Shown here in pieces: positions 11,453 to 22,095 of a DNA stretch of 64,000 bases. Numbering within the stretch: position 1 is the first letter of the stretch; each line of letters starts with the position of its first letter. The stretch spans positions 570,001-634,000 of the forward strand of contig JAJTWR010000404.1 of NCBI GenBank assembly GCA_021613335.1, given 5' to 3'. This DNA comes from Whitmania pigra. Taxonomy: Eukaryota; Annelida; Clitellata; Hirudinida; Haemopidae. The position numbers and the translations under genes were made by a program. The notes under the pieces were generated by a model. That model saw only the letters and a program-made list of their open reading frames with translations, was not told the origin of the DNA and searched no databases.

Positions 11453-12970
11453 TTATAAATTTATTAAACGATTGAGCTCATATTCCAAAATCTTAGCCCT
11501 TGCTGGAGTATTGAATATGACAAAATAAAGTTTTTCTCTCGCTACATCATCAATTTCCTCTTCACTACACATCATGATTAAATCGTCAATCATATTTTCA
11601 TGGTTCTCCGATACAAACAAAAAGGGACATTTTTTAATCATGGTTTCAAACCACCATGGTGATGGTAAAGTACTTCGGTATATTGAATCAATGAACCGGT
11701 TCTTTAGAAAATTATAAATCCAATCATGAAGTATTAAATGAGAGTCTCCCCCTACTTCATCGGTATTTCCTTCATTTTTCAAATACGATTCTTTCAACCT
11801 GACATAAGCTTTATACATCACAGACAACACATATAAAGTCTTGAGGAAATTATCATAAACGAGACACTTCTCGACGGTATAATCAATTTCATCTTCGCAA
11901 ATCGTGGATGGCTTGATGGTATCACATATTTGCCGATCATTTGTAGGTGGACAGTTTGTATCATTCGATATATATGGTTCGATATCATTGCAATGCCTTC
12001 TATCGATGAGTTTCATAACATAGCTGAATTCGTTTTCATCAAAAAAATTTATACAATCGAAACAATACGAAAAAATGATATGTTCCGACAAAATATGTTG
12101 AGGCATTTCACTGCTAAAATTTGAAAATTGTGATTGGAGAATATCAATAGCACGCTGCATTTTTTCCTGTTCATTTTGGGCAGATGTAAAGTATTGGTAA
12201 AAATGATTAATTAAACAAGAAATATCAAAACATGGACCAATCTTAATGAAAAAAGTACTGAAATTTGTTTGTTGCATATTTTTAAGTGATTTCTTCGCTT
12301 CTAAATATGGTTCCCACTGTCCGAGTCTCTCCAATATGTATGTGCTCATTCGACGTAACCAGGACGCCAATCTTTTCTTCTGTGGGTGTTTTGGTTCTGG
12401 AATGTTTAATTCTGATAACCTTGTAAGTATCTCCGTTGCTGTGTCAATGTCATGTTTCTTCAATGTCCACATTTTATCAAGAGCAATTTTTAGAAATTTT
12501 AAAGCTCGACACATATAAGATATTGATCGCAAAGAATTAAATTTACGTCGGAATATTCTCTTATCTAATGAATGGTCAAACAGTTGCAAGCACACTGCAT
12601 CTACAATGCGATAGCATCTCTTTAGATCTACCCGATCATCTATTCTTAAAAACAAATTTTTGCATCTCTTGACAAGATATTCCACTGCTTCTTTCGAAAA
12701 TGTACTTGACATGACTTTCAACTGCATGTCCTCATTAGGATACAATATGTCGTCAACTTCAAAGATTGTAGAGTCGGATACTTTAGGCAAGATAGAACTA
12801 AAAACTGTTGAGGTTTTCTTAAATTTATCAAAGTTCTCTTCTGATAACTTACGATTTTCATCGATATCGTTAAATATTTCTTGGAAGGATTTAATTACCC
12901 ACTTCACTTGATCATTCTTTTTTTCTGGAATTCTTAAACTTTCAATTTTAGTGTCTGCATCAATATCCAT
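11453..12970 (-). CDS. Unknown multigene family, copy A (505 aa)
   Basis: Intronless minus-strand ORF. The first in-frame ATG is at 12970; the frame is open 14 codons further upstream but only with a TTG. The protein is hydrophilic and probably all-helical. It has no signal peptide, membrane span or known motif that I recognise. Its most conserved block across the five family members is around residues 195-230 (LSELNIPEPKHPQKKRLASW then LRRMSTYILER). Other strongly shared blocks are VDAVCLQLFD, CLVYDNFLKTLYVLSVMYKA and PWWFET-IKKCPFLF. The 3' flank (about 11320-11452) and 5' flank (about 12971-13260) are conserved with the other copies. A TATA-like ATATAAAAC lies about 60 bases upstream of the ATG. 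The protein is identical to copy B. I do not know its function. A transposon-carried gene or a rapidly duplicated host gene are both possible. Confidence 0.75.
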   Translation of the reverse strand: MDIDADTKIESLRIPEKKNDQVKWVIKSFQEIFNDIDENRKLSEENFDKFKKTSTVFSSILPKVSDSTIFEVDDILYPNEDMQLKVMSSTFSKEAVEYLVKRCKNLFLRIDDRVDLKRCYRIVDAVCLQLFDHSLDKRIFRRKFNSLRSISYMCRALKFLKIALDKMWTLKKHDIDTATEILTRLSELNIPEPKHPQKKRLASWLRRMSTYILERLGQWEPYLEAKKSLKNMQQTNFSTFFIKIGPCFDISCLINHFYQYFTSAQNEQEKMQRAIDILQSQFSNFSSEMPQHILSEHIIFSYCFDCINFFDENEFSYVMKLIDRRHCNDIEPYISNDTNCPPTNDRQICDTIKPSTICEDEIDYTVEKCLVYDNFLKTLYVLSVMYKAYVRLKESYLKNEGNTDEVGGDSHLILHDWIYNFLKNRFIDSIYRSTLPSPWWFETMIKKCPFLFVSENHENMIDDLIMMCSEEEIDDVAREKLYFVIFNTPARAKILEYELNRLINL

Positions 12971-13457
12971 GTCTAATAGAATCGACTGGTTTCGAAATTG
13001 TTTTACATGCAATATTGCAGTTTCTTTGTTTTATATTGCTTTGAATTAAATGATTTATGTAAATTTCAGACTGGACTATGAATTTGCTTCAAGAAAAACT
13101 ATAAAAATGTTATCCCGTGCAATATAATTTTAATATTTAATTTTTAATTAGCAAAAATAATTTCAAATAAAATAATTTCAGTAAAATTCAATATAAAAAT
13201 GATTCCATTAATTTAAAATCAAGAGTCTGACATAGTGTTTTGATTGATTAAAACAAACTCCACCAAAGAAATAAACTAGGCTCATTAAATGTATGCACAA
13301 TCTTAAATCCAACATTTTTAAATAAACTTTAATAAAAAATTATTAATAAAATTACCAATAAACTTAAAATTGAATTGAATTTACATTTTATTGTCGACAA
13401 AATTGCGCTTTGGTATTTGCCAATGTTTCTGGCTTACAACTAACACATTTATTATTG

Positions 13458-13964
13458 GTGAGCCCCCACCTGGAATACTGCATTCAAATATGAAATCCCA
13501 ACATGAAGAAGGATATTGATACTTTGGACAGGGTGCAGAGAAGAGCAACAATTATGATACAGGATCTTGGAAATTTAAGTTATGAAGAGAGATTAAGAAG
13601 ATGTAAGCTTAAATTTGAGTTATGAAGAGGGATTAAGAAGATGTAAGCTTACAAATTTAGAGATAGGGAGAAGTAGAGGTGATCTCATAGAAACGTTCAA
13701 AAATTTAACAGGAAGAGATAATCTAAAACCTGAACATTTCTTGAGTTTACCCTTAAGTAAAAGAGAGGGCATGGATGTAAGCTTTATAGGAAGGTAACGG
13801 TCACTCTAAAGAATAATTACTTCAGCACCAGAGTAATTAAACTTTGGAATAAGCTCAATGAGCAAACAATATATTCATATTCGGTAAAAGTATTTAAAAT
13901 ACGACTATCAAAATTTGGATACTGGGTTAAACAAAATATGAGTGGTTTATCACACGGACACTAG
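13458..13964 (+). pseudogene. LINE ORF2 C-terminal remnant (copy A)
   Basis: The plus strand reads VSPHLEYCIQI, a stop, then DTLDRVQRRAT and LSYEERLRRCKL. LIETFKNLTGRDN follows, and then VIKLWNKLNEQ up to a TAG at 13962. This is the standard C-terminal end of jockey/CR1-type reverse transcriptases. A local duplication of about 48 bases (two GTTATGAAGAG...AAGATGTAAGC copies near 13580 and 13618) and frameshifts disable it. A short TTATG repeat tail follows near 13989-14014, as expected at a LINE 3' end. Confidence 0.75.
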
Positions 13965-14911
13965 TCTCCATAAACCACTATAAATTACTGTTATGTTATG
14001 TTAAGTTATGTTATATAAAATCAAAAATACCACTGCTTAGAAAACAATCTATAGCCATAAACACAAGCCAAGTCCTGACACAAAATTTGTCATGACTATT
14101 GATATTTTGGACCCGTTTAGGGTGTTTGCACAATATGGCGCTTCGCGTTTCATTATTTTTTCTTGGATCAACACACACAGGCTACCTTACTTAAATTGTA
14201 AAATAACTTAACCGTGAAATAACCTGTTAAAACGGTTATACTAAAATTATTTTATAATTACGTAATAATTCAATTTGTAGTAGTTATAATTATTTACTTT
14301 ATCTATTTATATTTATTATATTTGTATATTATTATATTAATATTATTTTAATTAAAATAACCAAAAGCTGCGGCACTTGATATATCAAATTTGTTTTTTA
14401 AATTATTTATAATAAAACAATTGTATTGTTAAATAAATTAAAAACGAAAATTTATTTAAGACAGATTTTTTTCAAATGTAAATTTATCCTAAAATTAATA
14501 AGCAGCGACATCTGGCGAGCATAGTTAGGGTATGAAAATATATAATTATTCAAATAAAAAGTGTAACATTTACTTGATTAAAATTCTTAATTAAATTTTT
14601 ATTCAGATCGTAGTTGATTTTTGATCAATTTAAGTCAAAAACACCACTGTTTAGAAAACCATGTACTCTCCAAATACATGTCCGGTGGAAAACTATGATG
14701 ATTCCGCGCTGGAAAGTTCGATATTTGGGACCTGTTTAGGGTGCGAGGATTTGCTTCTACTCCAGTTGTTTTTTATGTTCTGGATAGTCTTTTGATGGTC
14801 GTCACGTTGCCAGGGCACTTCAAATATAATTTATTATCTAATTACATTGTACTAATTTTACCACTAAAATTTAATTTGACCATGACTGTATTTTCAAGAG
14901 GATCAGAATAC
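13965..14911. other. AT-rich DNA with dispersed repeat units
   Basis: No gene is supported. A TTATG tail of the LINE remnant comes first. Then come dispersed repeat anchors near 14030-14210 (CACTGCTTAGAAAACAATCT, GACCCGTTTAGGGTGT) and 14500-14830 (GCGACATCTGGCGAGC, GTCGTCACGTTGCCAGGGCA). The same order recurs at 32540-33360. Confidence 0.6.
14500..14665. repeat. Dispersed repeat unit, member 2
   Basis: AGCAGCGACATCTGGCGAGC is followed by a Gly-poor AT tract. Then come CAGATCGTAGTTGATTTTTG and AAAAACACCACTGTTTAGAA. Same architecture as the unit at 9018. Confidence 0.65.
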
Positions 14912-15231
14912 TACAATTGCAAAGCTTCGCAACAGGGCAGCTGCATTCAGAGCTTCTGAGACATCAGAGCTGCGTGAGTCTTGACTACGGAACAACAGAG
15001 GTAGAGCTACTACATCTAGAGCTTCTGAGATATTACAACAACGCACCAAACTGTATGAATTATTGGCATAGTATAAACTAATCGATTAGCATAACAACAA
15101 GGCGTTATCATTTTCCTTGATGCTTCTGGAGCTACAGGAAAAACATTTTTAACCAATTTAATTTTGGTTGAAATCAGGGCTAAGGGAAAAATTGCTGTTT
15201 CCATTGCCTCTTCAGGAATTGCGGCAATGTT
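14912..15231 (+). pseudogene. Helitron-type PIF1 helicase remnant, 5' part (interrupted)
   Basis: Frames read AKLRNRAAAFRASETSELRE, a repeat type often found before Helitron Rep/helicase ORFs. Then comes GVIIFLDASG(A)TGKTFLTN with a Walker A core, and VEIRAKGKIAVSIASSGIAAM. In this copy the second Gly of the P-loop is Ala (GCT), whereas copy B has Gly (GGT). The reading is cut at 15231 by the LTR element, and its continuation is found only after copy B at 25875. Stops upstream show the remnant is not functional. Confidence 0.7.
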
Positions 15232-15424
15232 TGTTACGTAGCTAGCACACCTGTATGTGCCTAAAGGCTAGTGCCTACTTGCGAAGCTAGAGAGCGGTTC
15301 GTTTGGAGTTCTGGAGTTGCTACATACAATTGATACGAATTAGTTAAAAACAAGAAGACGTGTTTTGTTGTAAATAAAGACTTTTAGTTTCGCTGTTGTT
15401 TTCATTTATACAAGCGATACAACA
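15232..15424 (+). repeat. 5' LTR (193 bp)
   Basis: TG...CA-bounded direct repeat, seemingly identical to 18876-19068. It carries GTAAATAAAGAC as a probable polyadenylation signal. It is short for a Gypsy LTR. Confidence 0.95.
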
Positions 15425-15426
15425 AG

Positions 15427-15441
15427 TGGCGCAGTCGACAG
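15427..15441 (+). promoter_or_regulatory. Putative primer binding site
   Basis: TGGCGCAGTCGACAG lies two bases after the 5' LTR, where the tRNA-complementary site is expected. I cannot assign the tRNA. Confidence 0.5.
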
Positions 15442-15505
15442 TTGTTTCTGAAGTAAAAGTCTACGAGGTTTCAATTTCTGTCACGGTTACTTTCGGTTAA
15501 AGAAA

Positions 15506-18500
15506 ATGTCGGAATTGAAAGAAATTGTTCAGTTGTTTGCTGAAATGTTGGCGAAACAAACAGCAGAAAGTGAAAGAAGAATGATACAAATGCTACAAAC
15601 TTTTCAACAAGGAAATACGACGTCTTCTATACAAAAGTTCGAGCCTTTTCAACCAGAGAAAGAATTATTCAAGGATTACATCAAAAGGTTTGATACATTT
15701 CTGTTGGCAAATTCAATCGCTAAAGGCAAAGCAGCCCAGGTTTTTCTTACAAACCAAAGTCCAGAAATATATAAAATGCTTGAAACTTTGGCTACGCAAT
15801 TGCAACCGCCCAGAAATGCAAATGACATGAATTACGAACAAATAGTCTTGAACATGGAAAAGTTATTCAATCCGGCTACTTTTGTAATACGAGAAAGATA
15901 CAAATTTTGGACTAATGGGAAAAGAAAACCAGGTGAGTCGGTACAAGAGCTCGCAACTCGGATTCGTCAAGGAGCGGTCACGTGCGATTTCTCGAGCATT
16001 AAAAATCCATTGGACGAGGCGCTCCGAACAAATTTTATATGCAGCATTCAAAATGAAGCAGTTCTGAAAGCATTGTTTAGAATCCCAGAAGAGGAACTAT
16101 CTTTTGCTAAAGCAGTGGAAGTGGCAAATGAGATCGAAGGAGCGGCCACCGTGGCCAAAGACACAGTACACCATTCGACTTCGGAGTCAATTCAGGCTAT
16201 TCAGTTGAAACCGGAACAGATAGCTCACGCCAAGAGAGGAGAACAGACTCCATTTCAAAGAAAAGACATTTCAAGCAAAAGATACGATACCAGCAAAACA
16301 TTCAAGCGAGACAATGCACACCCTACAAAGCGTTACAATTGTTACAGGTGTGGTAGTGCGGAACATTGGGCCGACAAATGTAAGAAGACTGGTGTTGTTT
16401 GTAATTTTTGTGGAAGGAAAGGCCATTACGAAAGAGTGTGTTTCCAGAAGAAACCACGAAACGTCGTGCAAATAATCAAAAGAATGCATGATAATGATCC
16501 GCTCTTACAAAAGATACAACTTGGCAAGAAACTTTATGAATTCGAGTTGGACAGCGGTACACGCGACAGTTTTATTTCGAAGACAATATGGACCGAATTA
16601 GGCTGCCCAAAACTCCAAAGAAATTCAATTGAATACAGGTCGGTTACAGGTGATGTTCTACCAATTTACGGTTCGTTCAAGATTGACGCATCCATGCCAG
16701 AGAAGGAAAACATAACATACATAACATTCAACGTGACTCCAAAACAACTGAATTTGTTGGGAAGAGTCGCAATGTTACAGTTGCAGGTAGACTTGAGTAA
16801 AAAGCTTCAGGAATCTCAGAGAATATGTCTTGTACAGAATGAAGAGATACATTCAAACTTGAATGCAAACGACGTCCAAAAAAAGTGTCGCGATCTCTGC
16901 CAGAAATTCGAGGAATTATTTCAGCCAGGATTAGGTTTGCTTAAAGATTGTGAACTGGAAATCAAATTCAAGGAGGAGGCCGTGCCGCTTTTTAAGAAAC
17001 CAAGGACGGTGCCATTCGCTATCATGGAGGATTTGAATCAAGCTTTAGAAGCTGGAATTCAGAAAGGAATTTGGATACCAACCAAATTCAATGATTGGGG
17101 AACTCCAATTGTACCAATTCGGAAGAAAGGATCGGGTTCAAAGGTCAAATTGCGTGTGTGTGGGGATTACGCTGTCACAGTAAATTCACAGCTAGAAACT
17201 CACCGACACCAAATGCCATTACCCGAGGACCTTATTAGGAAATTATCCGGAAGTAAATTTTTTACAAAAATTGATTTAGCGGACGCCTACAATCAAATAA
17301 AACTTGGTCCCGAGAGTCAACGACGTCTTGCCCTTAGCACACCTAGAGGTGTATTCCTACAAACAAGACTTCCGTTCGGCATAAGTTCAGCGCCTGGGTA
17401 TTTCCAGGAAATCATGGATAATTTGACCAGTGACCTACCTGGAGTGGTGGTATATCTGGATGACATACTAATAGGAGGCGCGACCGAACAGGAACATCTA
17501 CAAAATCTAAAGAATACACTACAGAAACTACAAGACAGTGGCTTAAAATGTAACCAAGAGAAATGTTGTTTTGCACAAGAATCTTTAGATTATCTTGGCC
17601 ATACATTGTCAAGAGAAGGTGTTGGTCCTGGAGGAAAAGTTGATGCCGTAGCTTCCATGTCCAGACCAGTAAATATTTCGGAACTGAAATCGTTTTTGGG
17701 TTCGATACAATTTTACCACAAATTCATACCAGATTTGTCTACGGTTGCTGAACCCCTGTATTCTTTGACTCGCAAGAATATCAAATGGTTTTGGGGACCG
17801 AATCAAGAAAAATCGTTCAACAGATTGAAAGAATTACTGCTGAAACGAGTTCAACTGGCCCACTTTGATCCAAAGTTACAAGTTGGAATTGCATGTGATG
17901 CATCCGAAGTAGGTTTGGAAGCAGTATTATTTCACCGTTATCCAGATGGATCTGAAAGACCCATATTCAACGTTTCAAAGCTTTTGTCCGAAAGCCAAAG
18001 CAAATACAGTCAAATTCATAAGGAAGCTCTCTCAATAATATACGCAGTACAAAAATTCCATCCATATCTCTACGGCAGGAAATTCATCTTAGTAACTGAT
18101 CACAAGCCACTCTTGGTTTTATTTGATCCAAATAAAGCAGTGCCAAAACTTACTTTGAATCGGCTGACGCGCTGGGCCCTTATACTGCAACAGTACAATT
18201 ATACAATTGAATACAGGAAAACGTCTGAACACGGGAACGCAGATGCGCTAAGTCGGTTACCTTCGGGTGAAGATAAAATATTTGATGATGCAGAGAAGGA
18301 ATTGGAATTTTCCAATGTCTGCACGATTCAGACAGATCCTTTGGAATCTGGTTTGTCGCCCTGTGAACTGCTAAACGGCAGACAAATACGGGCGAGAGTC
18401 GATGTCCTTCGCCCATCTCCGTCGCTCCTGACAAAAGAAGTAGCTCTTACACAAAGAAAAAACAAAGAGCGATTCGCGGTAGGATCGCCTTGCTACGCAA

Positions 18501-18889
18501 AATACTTTGGACCTCATAGAGATCGACAACCAAGATGGGTATCGGCTATAATTCAACAGATTCTGGGTCCAAGATTGTTTGTAGTCAAATCTTTAAGGCA
18601 GGGATATTTGTGGAAGAGGCACATTGATCAAATTCGCCACAGATACGGTGTTGAACAGGATGCTGATCCTGGAGATCCAGTGGTTGTACATCCATCCCTG
18701 ATAGTGAAACCAACGTCTGAGCGACCAAGACAATTACAAGAACCTACGCCAAGAAGAGGGCAAAGAACGATTAAAGAACCCAGACCCGAAGTACGGTTCC
18801 CTTCTCTGACTATGCCACGAAGATCAGAAAGAATTCGTCAGCAGTTGAACCGACGACTTTTACTGAAGGGGGAGGTGTTACGTAGCTAG
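15506..18889 (+). CDS. Gag-Pol polyprotein lacking integrase core (1127 aa)
   Basis: Domains in order: a Gag capsid-like region (about 1-270), two CCHC knuckles (CYRCGSAEHWADKC near 280 and CNFCGRKGHYERVC near 300), and an aspartic protease with ELDSGT near 348. The reverse transcriptase follows, with VVYLDDIL near 650, then RNase H with ACDAS near 796, DHKPL and HGNADALSRLP near 908-919. About 25 residues later the sequence jumps to SPCELLNGRQIRARVDVLRP. In intact relatives that stretch follows the integrase DDE core. The H2C2 finger and catalytic core are absent, yet the frame is unbroken, so this is an in-frame internal deletion near 18340. The ORF stop lies inside the 3' LTR. The ATG at 15506 is 81 bases after the 5' LTR. 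Confidence 0.9.
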   Translation: MSELKEIVQLFAEMLAKQTAESERRMIQMLQTFQQGNTTSSIQKFEPFQPEKELFKDYIKRFDTFLLANSIAKGKAAQVFLTNQSPEIYKMLETLATQLQPPRNANDMNYEQIVLNMEKLFNPATFVIRERYKFWTNGKRKPGESVQELATRIRQGAVTCDFSSIKNPLDEALRTNFICSIQNEAVLKALFRIPEEELSFAKAVEVANEIEGAATVAKDTVHHSTSESIQAIQLKPEQIAHAKRGEQTPFQRKDISSKRYDTSKTFKRDNAHPTKRYNCYRCGSAEHWADKCKKTGVVCNFCGRKGHYERVCFQKKPRNVVQIIKRMHDNDPLLQKIQLGKKLYEFELDSGTRDSFISKTIWTELGCPKLQRNSIEYRSVTGDVLPIYGSFKIDASMPEKENITYITFNVTPKQLNLLGRVAMLQLQVDLSKKLQESQRICLVQNEEIHSNLNANDVQKKCRDLCQKFEELFQPGLGLLKDCELEIKFKEEAVPLFKKPRTVPFAIMEDLNQALEAGIQKGIWIPTKFNDWGTPIVPIRKKGSGSKVKLRVCGDYAVTVNSQLETHRHQMPLPEDLIRKLSGSKFFTKIDLADAYNQIKLGPESQRRLALSTPRGVFLQTRLPFGISSAPGYFQEIMDNLTSDLPGVVVYLDDILIGGATEQEHLQNLKNTLQKLQDSGLKCNQEKCCFAQESLDYLGHTLSREGVGPGGKVDAVASMSRPVNISELKSFLGSIQFYHKFIPDLSTVAEPLYSLTRKNIKWFWGPNQEKSFNRLKELLLKRVQLAHFDPKLQVGIACDASEVGLEAVLFHRYPDGSERPIFNVSKLLSESQSKYSQIHKEALSIIYAVQKFHPYLYGRKFILVTDHKPLLVLFDPNKAVPKLTLNRLTRWALILQQYNYTIEYRKTSEHGNADALSRLPSGEDKIFDDAEKELEFSNVCTIQTDPLESGLSPCELLNGRQIRARVDVLRPSPSLLTKEVALTQRKNKERFAVGSPCYAKYFGPHRDRQPRWVSAIIQQILGPRLFVVKSLRQGYLWKRHIDQIRHRYGVEQDADPGDPVVVHPSLIVKPTSERPRQLQEPTPRRGQRTIKEPRPEVRFPSLTMPRRSERIRQQLNRRLLLKGEVLRS
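18865..18875 (+). promoter_or_regulatory. Polypurine tract
   Basis: GAAGGGGGAGG immediately precedes the TG of the 3' LTR, the expected plus-strand priming site. It lies within the end of the gag-pol frame. Confidence 0.8.
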
Positions 18890-19068
18890 CACACCTGTAT
18901 GTGCCTAAAGGCTAGTGCCTACTTGCGAAGCTAGAGAGCGGTTCGTTTGGAGTTCTGGAGTTGCTACATACAATTGATACGAATTAGTTAAAAACAAGAA
19001 GACGTGTTTTGTTGTAAATAAAGACTTTTAGTTTCGCTGTTGTTTTCATTTATACAAGCGATACAACA
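18876..19068 (+). repeat. 3' LTR (193 bp)
   Basis: Matches the 5' LTR base for base by eye. It is followed directly by TATAATTTTCG, the start of duplication copy B. Confidence 0.95.
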
Positions 19069-21271
19069 TATAATTTTCGTACGATAGTATTTGGAGGTCG
19101 TGTGGACTAGTAATTGACAAATAGATGCTTCTATTAATACTCAATAATATTAATACTCATTATTTCAGTAACTAATTAATTTGTAATAATTATCTTATTA
19201 AATTATATTTGTAATAACTATTTGGTTTATTACCAATTACTTGATTTGTTTATTTGACATTAGTTCACTATTAATCGAATTGCGTTTCAACATGAATTAG
19301 TCTGTTAAAACGTTTATATTAAAAACTAACGGCGTAAAATCGTTATGGTAAATGCAGATGGGCTGATACATTTGCATATTGCCTATTTCTTAATAACTTG
19401 TTAAGTCACAGGCAGTGACATTTATTAGTTCTTCGTGGATTTATAGGGTCATGAGGTAAGGTTATGGGCGGTATGGTATAGGTGTGGTATAGGTATGGTA
19501 TAGCTATGGTGAGGTATGATATAGGTGTGGTTATAGGTACCTAAAGAAACTGCCGAGCATATACCAAATTGATTTGTAATAGAATATAATTTATGATAAT
19601 ATATTTAAAGTGATAAGCGATAGATTTAAAAGAAAAAACAAATTGATGTGTAATGTGATAGGCAACGATATCTGGTGAACGTAGTTAGAAAACTAAAAAT
19701 ATAACTATTACATAATTTTTTAAATAATAAAACTTTTATATTAACTTAAACAAAACACTCTTAATTAAATGCTCATTACAATCGGAGTTAGGTTCCATCA
19801 TCTTAAGTCAGAAACACCACTGCTTAGGAAACGATCTATCGCCAAATGGAAAATCTAAGCACTGATTAGGCAATTTCTAAAAAAATCAGTTTTTGGAACC
19901 GTTTTAAAGGTGAAAGGTTTGCTCGACATAAAGCTTCTCGTCCCGCTGTTTTTAAGGTTCTTGGGGGTACTTCGGTGCTTGTTGCGCTGACAGGGTTTTT
20001 AACCTTTTTCTTCAAATTATTCAAAAACCTGATGAATCAACATGAAATGAAACCAAAATAAAATATTTTCATTTATTGCTACAATAGCCTTTAAGATTGG
20101 CAAGATATTAATACCTAATATGATTTAATGTTAATATGTACATTTTTGATGTTCATTAAAGCAGGTTTTTCCTAAATTTTTATCAAATGTTTGTACGACC
20201 GTTACTCTCACAAGGTAAGTTTTGCAATGAAGCACTCGATGCCCTCATACGGCTGAGTGATGAGTTTGCAAACCGAAATAATACGAAACAAAATACAAAG
20301 AACGTGAATTCTTCGGATAATTGATCTGCAAAGAAAAATTACTGCAGTAATTAAAATCGTTGCAACTTTTTCATTTCACTGAGTTAATTAAATTTTATAG
20401 ACAGTTGTTGATTGTAACGTTTAAACTAAAATTTTTGCAGTTAAATGAATTCATTGCGGTAAACTTTGCGAGGGCCAAATGAAAAGGGCCTCATCAAGTG
20501 TTTGACAAGCCTGAGCTAGAAAACGGCTATGACTCTTGGTATATCAAATTATTAATTTTTAATTATTCATAATCCAATGAAACATCTAGTGGACGAATCT
20601 ATTACACCTTTTTAAAATACAAATAAACATATTTCATTATTAATATTAAGTATAATATTATTATTATTATTATTATTATTATATAAATTATTATATCATT
20701 ATAATAAAATGATATTAATATTAATACTATTATTAAATTAAAATTTATTTTTTGACTTGTTATTTATTTATTTATTTTATTTTATTTTAATTGTTTCCCT
20801 ATCTTAAATTCCCTACAATGTTTAATTAACAATTTTCAATGTATTTTATTTTTAAATTCCAATTGAAACACCAGGACATGCCAAGGACATGGGCCGAATA
20901 ATGAAGATGAAGCGTTTACCTCAGATTCCATTTGAAGTAATAATCTTTAGAAGTCGTATGGATTAGAAGATGAATAATTGGAGCTTAATTGGAATAATTC
21001 ATAATTAATTAATTATGCAGTTTATTTTTATTTATTTTATTTTTTATTTTATTTATTAGTTCATTTGTAGTTAAAATTGCAATTCATCGTGAAATAATCT
21101 GATATAACGCTAGTTATCGCAATTATTATTATTATTATAACTGGAATAAAACTTTAATCAAACGTTCATTGCGATCGGATTTAAGTTCCGTCAGCATAAC
21201 ACCAAAACAAGAACCACTGGTTAGAAAACAATCTATCTCCAAACAATAAAAAATAATAATATTAAGTTCAT

Positions 21272-21501
21272 TTGCAGAGATCCATAAGTGTCAGGGACGC
21301 TTCATCCTTGGCTGCAATGGAACGAGGCATGTCTTGAAGATGGCCTTGAATTAGTTGAACGATGCAGTGGCCCTGAGGTCAGCCGGTAGGGCATTCCATG
21401 GCTGAGGGGCGGTTAACTTGAATGAATGGCTTCAAACTTGTTCCTCGGAATGGGGATGCTGAGAAAGTTGGATGTCTCCGACCGCAAGCATCAAAGTGTT
21501 T
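21272..21501 (-). pseudogene. LINE remnant (copy B of 10630-10858)
   Basis: Same WNALPADLR-containing minus-strand remnant as in copy A, with the same stops. Confidence 0.6.
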
Positions 21502-21677
21502 TATAATAAAACAAACGTTTTTAAATTTAAATAAATTAAAACAAATAATTTAATTCAATAATTTAGATAAATTAATACAAATAATTTAATTTAAATTTGT
21601 TAGCCGTAACAGAGTTTTTCAAGTATATATTGACTTAACTTTAAATTAACTTGTAACGACAAATTGGTGTCGTCATG

Positions 21678-21968
21678 GACTCAGACTTAAAATTTCGTCT
21701 TCACATTGACAACATCACACACAAAGCTGCGATCCCTTGAAGACTGAATCTCAAATCATTCACCTATAATGACAAGAATCTTCTCTCCATAGCTTTCTGC
21801 TTATATGTCAGACCATTCCTTGAGTACGCCTGTCAGAAGGTTCACCTGTGGAACCCTCACCATAAATACCTGATCGAGAACATTGAAAATTATCTTAAAA
21901 AAATTTCCAAGGCCATCCTTGCTTTTGAACAGTTAAAGTACCACGATCGGCTCAAATCGGCTTAAATA
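21678..21968 (+). pseudogene. LINE remnant (copy B of 11035-11325)
   Basis: Same plus-strand YVRPFLEYA / YHDRL remnant as copy A. Confidence 0.6.
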
Positions 21969-22095
21969 AAAGTTTTAAGAACAATAAGATTAGATTGACT
22001 TAAAACATTTTTAGTTTTATGGCTGCCGTAGATAAATGGAGATTGCTGGGATCAATTTGAAAACATTTATAAATAACAATTTCATGAGAATTTAA

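Larger units (their letters stand above)
8427..15231. repeat. Segmental duplication, copy A
   Basis: This segment matches 19069-25875 with an offset of 10642 rising to 10644. Only about four differences were noticed by eye: a TTTA/TTTTA slip near 10135, one G/A at the site matching 23092, one extra T near 14400 and one C/G near 15134. It contains a copy of the unknown gene family, LINE remnants and the start of a Helitron helicase remnant. It ends exactly where the LTR element begins. Confidence 0.95.
15232..19068 (+). mobile_element. Gypsy-type LTR retrotransposon, integrase-deleted
   Basis: A 3837-bp element. It has two 193-bp LTRs that look identical, starting TGTTACG and ending ATACAACA, with an AATAAA-type signal inside each. 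A primer-binding-site-like sequence lies just after the 5' LTR and a polypurine tract just before the 3' LTR. One long gag-pol ORF fills the centre. The flanks do not share a target-site duplication: the left flank ends AATGTT, the right begins TATAAT. Each flank has its own empty site elsewhere in the window, at 25875/25876 and 8426/8427. Confidence 0.92.

Noticed and set aside
12246..12518. Plus-strand frames of 64-123 codons lying opposite each unknown family member
   Set aside because: They recur only because the minus-strand gene is duplicated. Their sequence is Phe/Cys/Ser-rich antisense shadow with no independent signal.
12971..13012. Extended N-terminus (14 more codons) for family copies A, B and D
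   Set aside because: The extension begins with TTG; the first ATG is at 12970 in copy A and at the aligned site in B and D. The short start was used.
14741..14959. Repeated 72-codon plus-strand frame (MRGFASTPVVFYVLD...)
   Set aside because: It lies over the dispersed repeat unit and exists in three copies only through duplication; no domain or start context.
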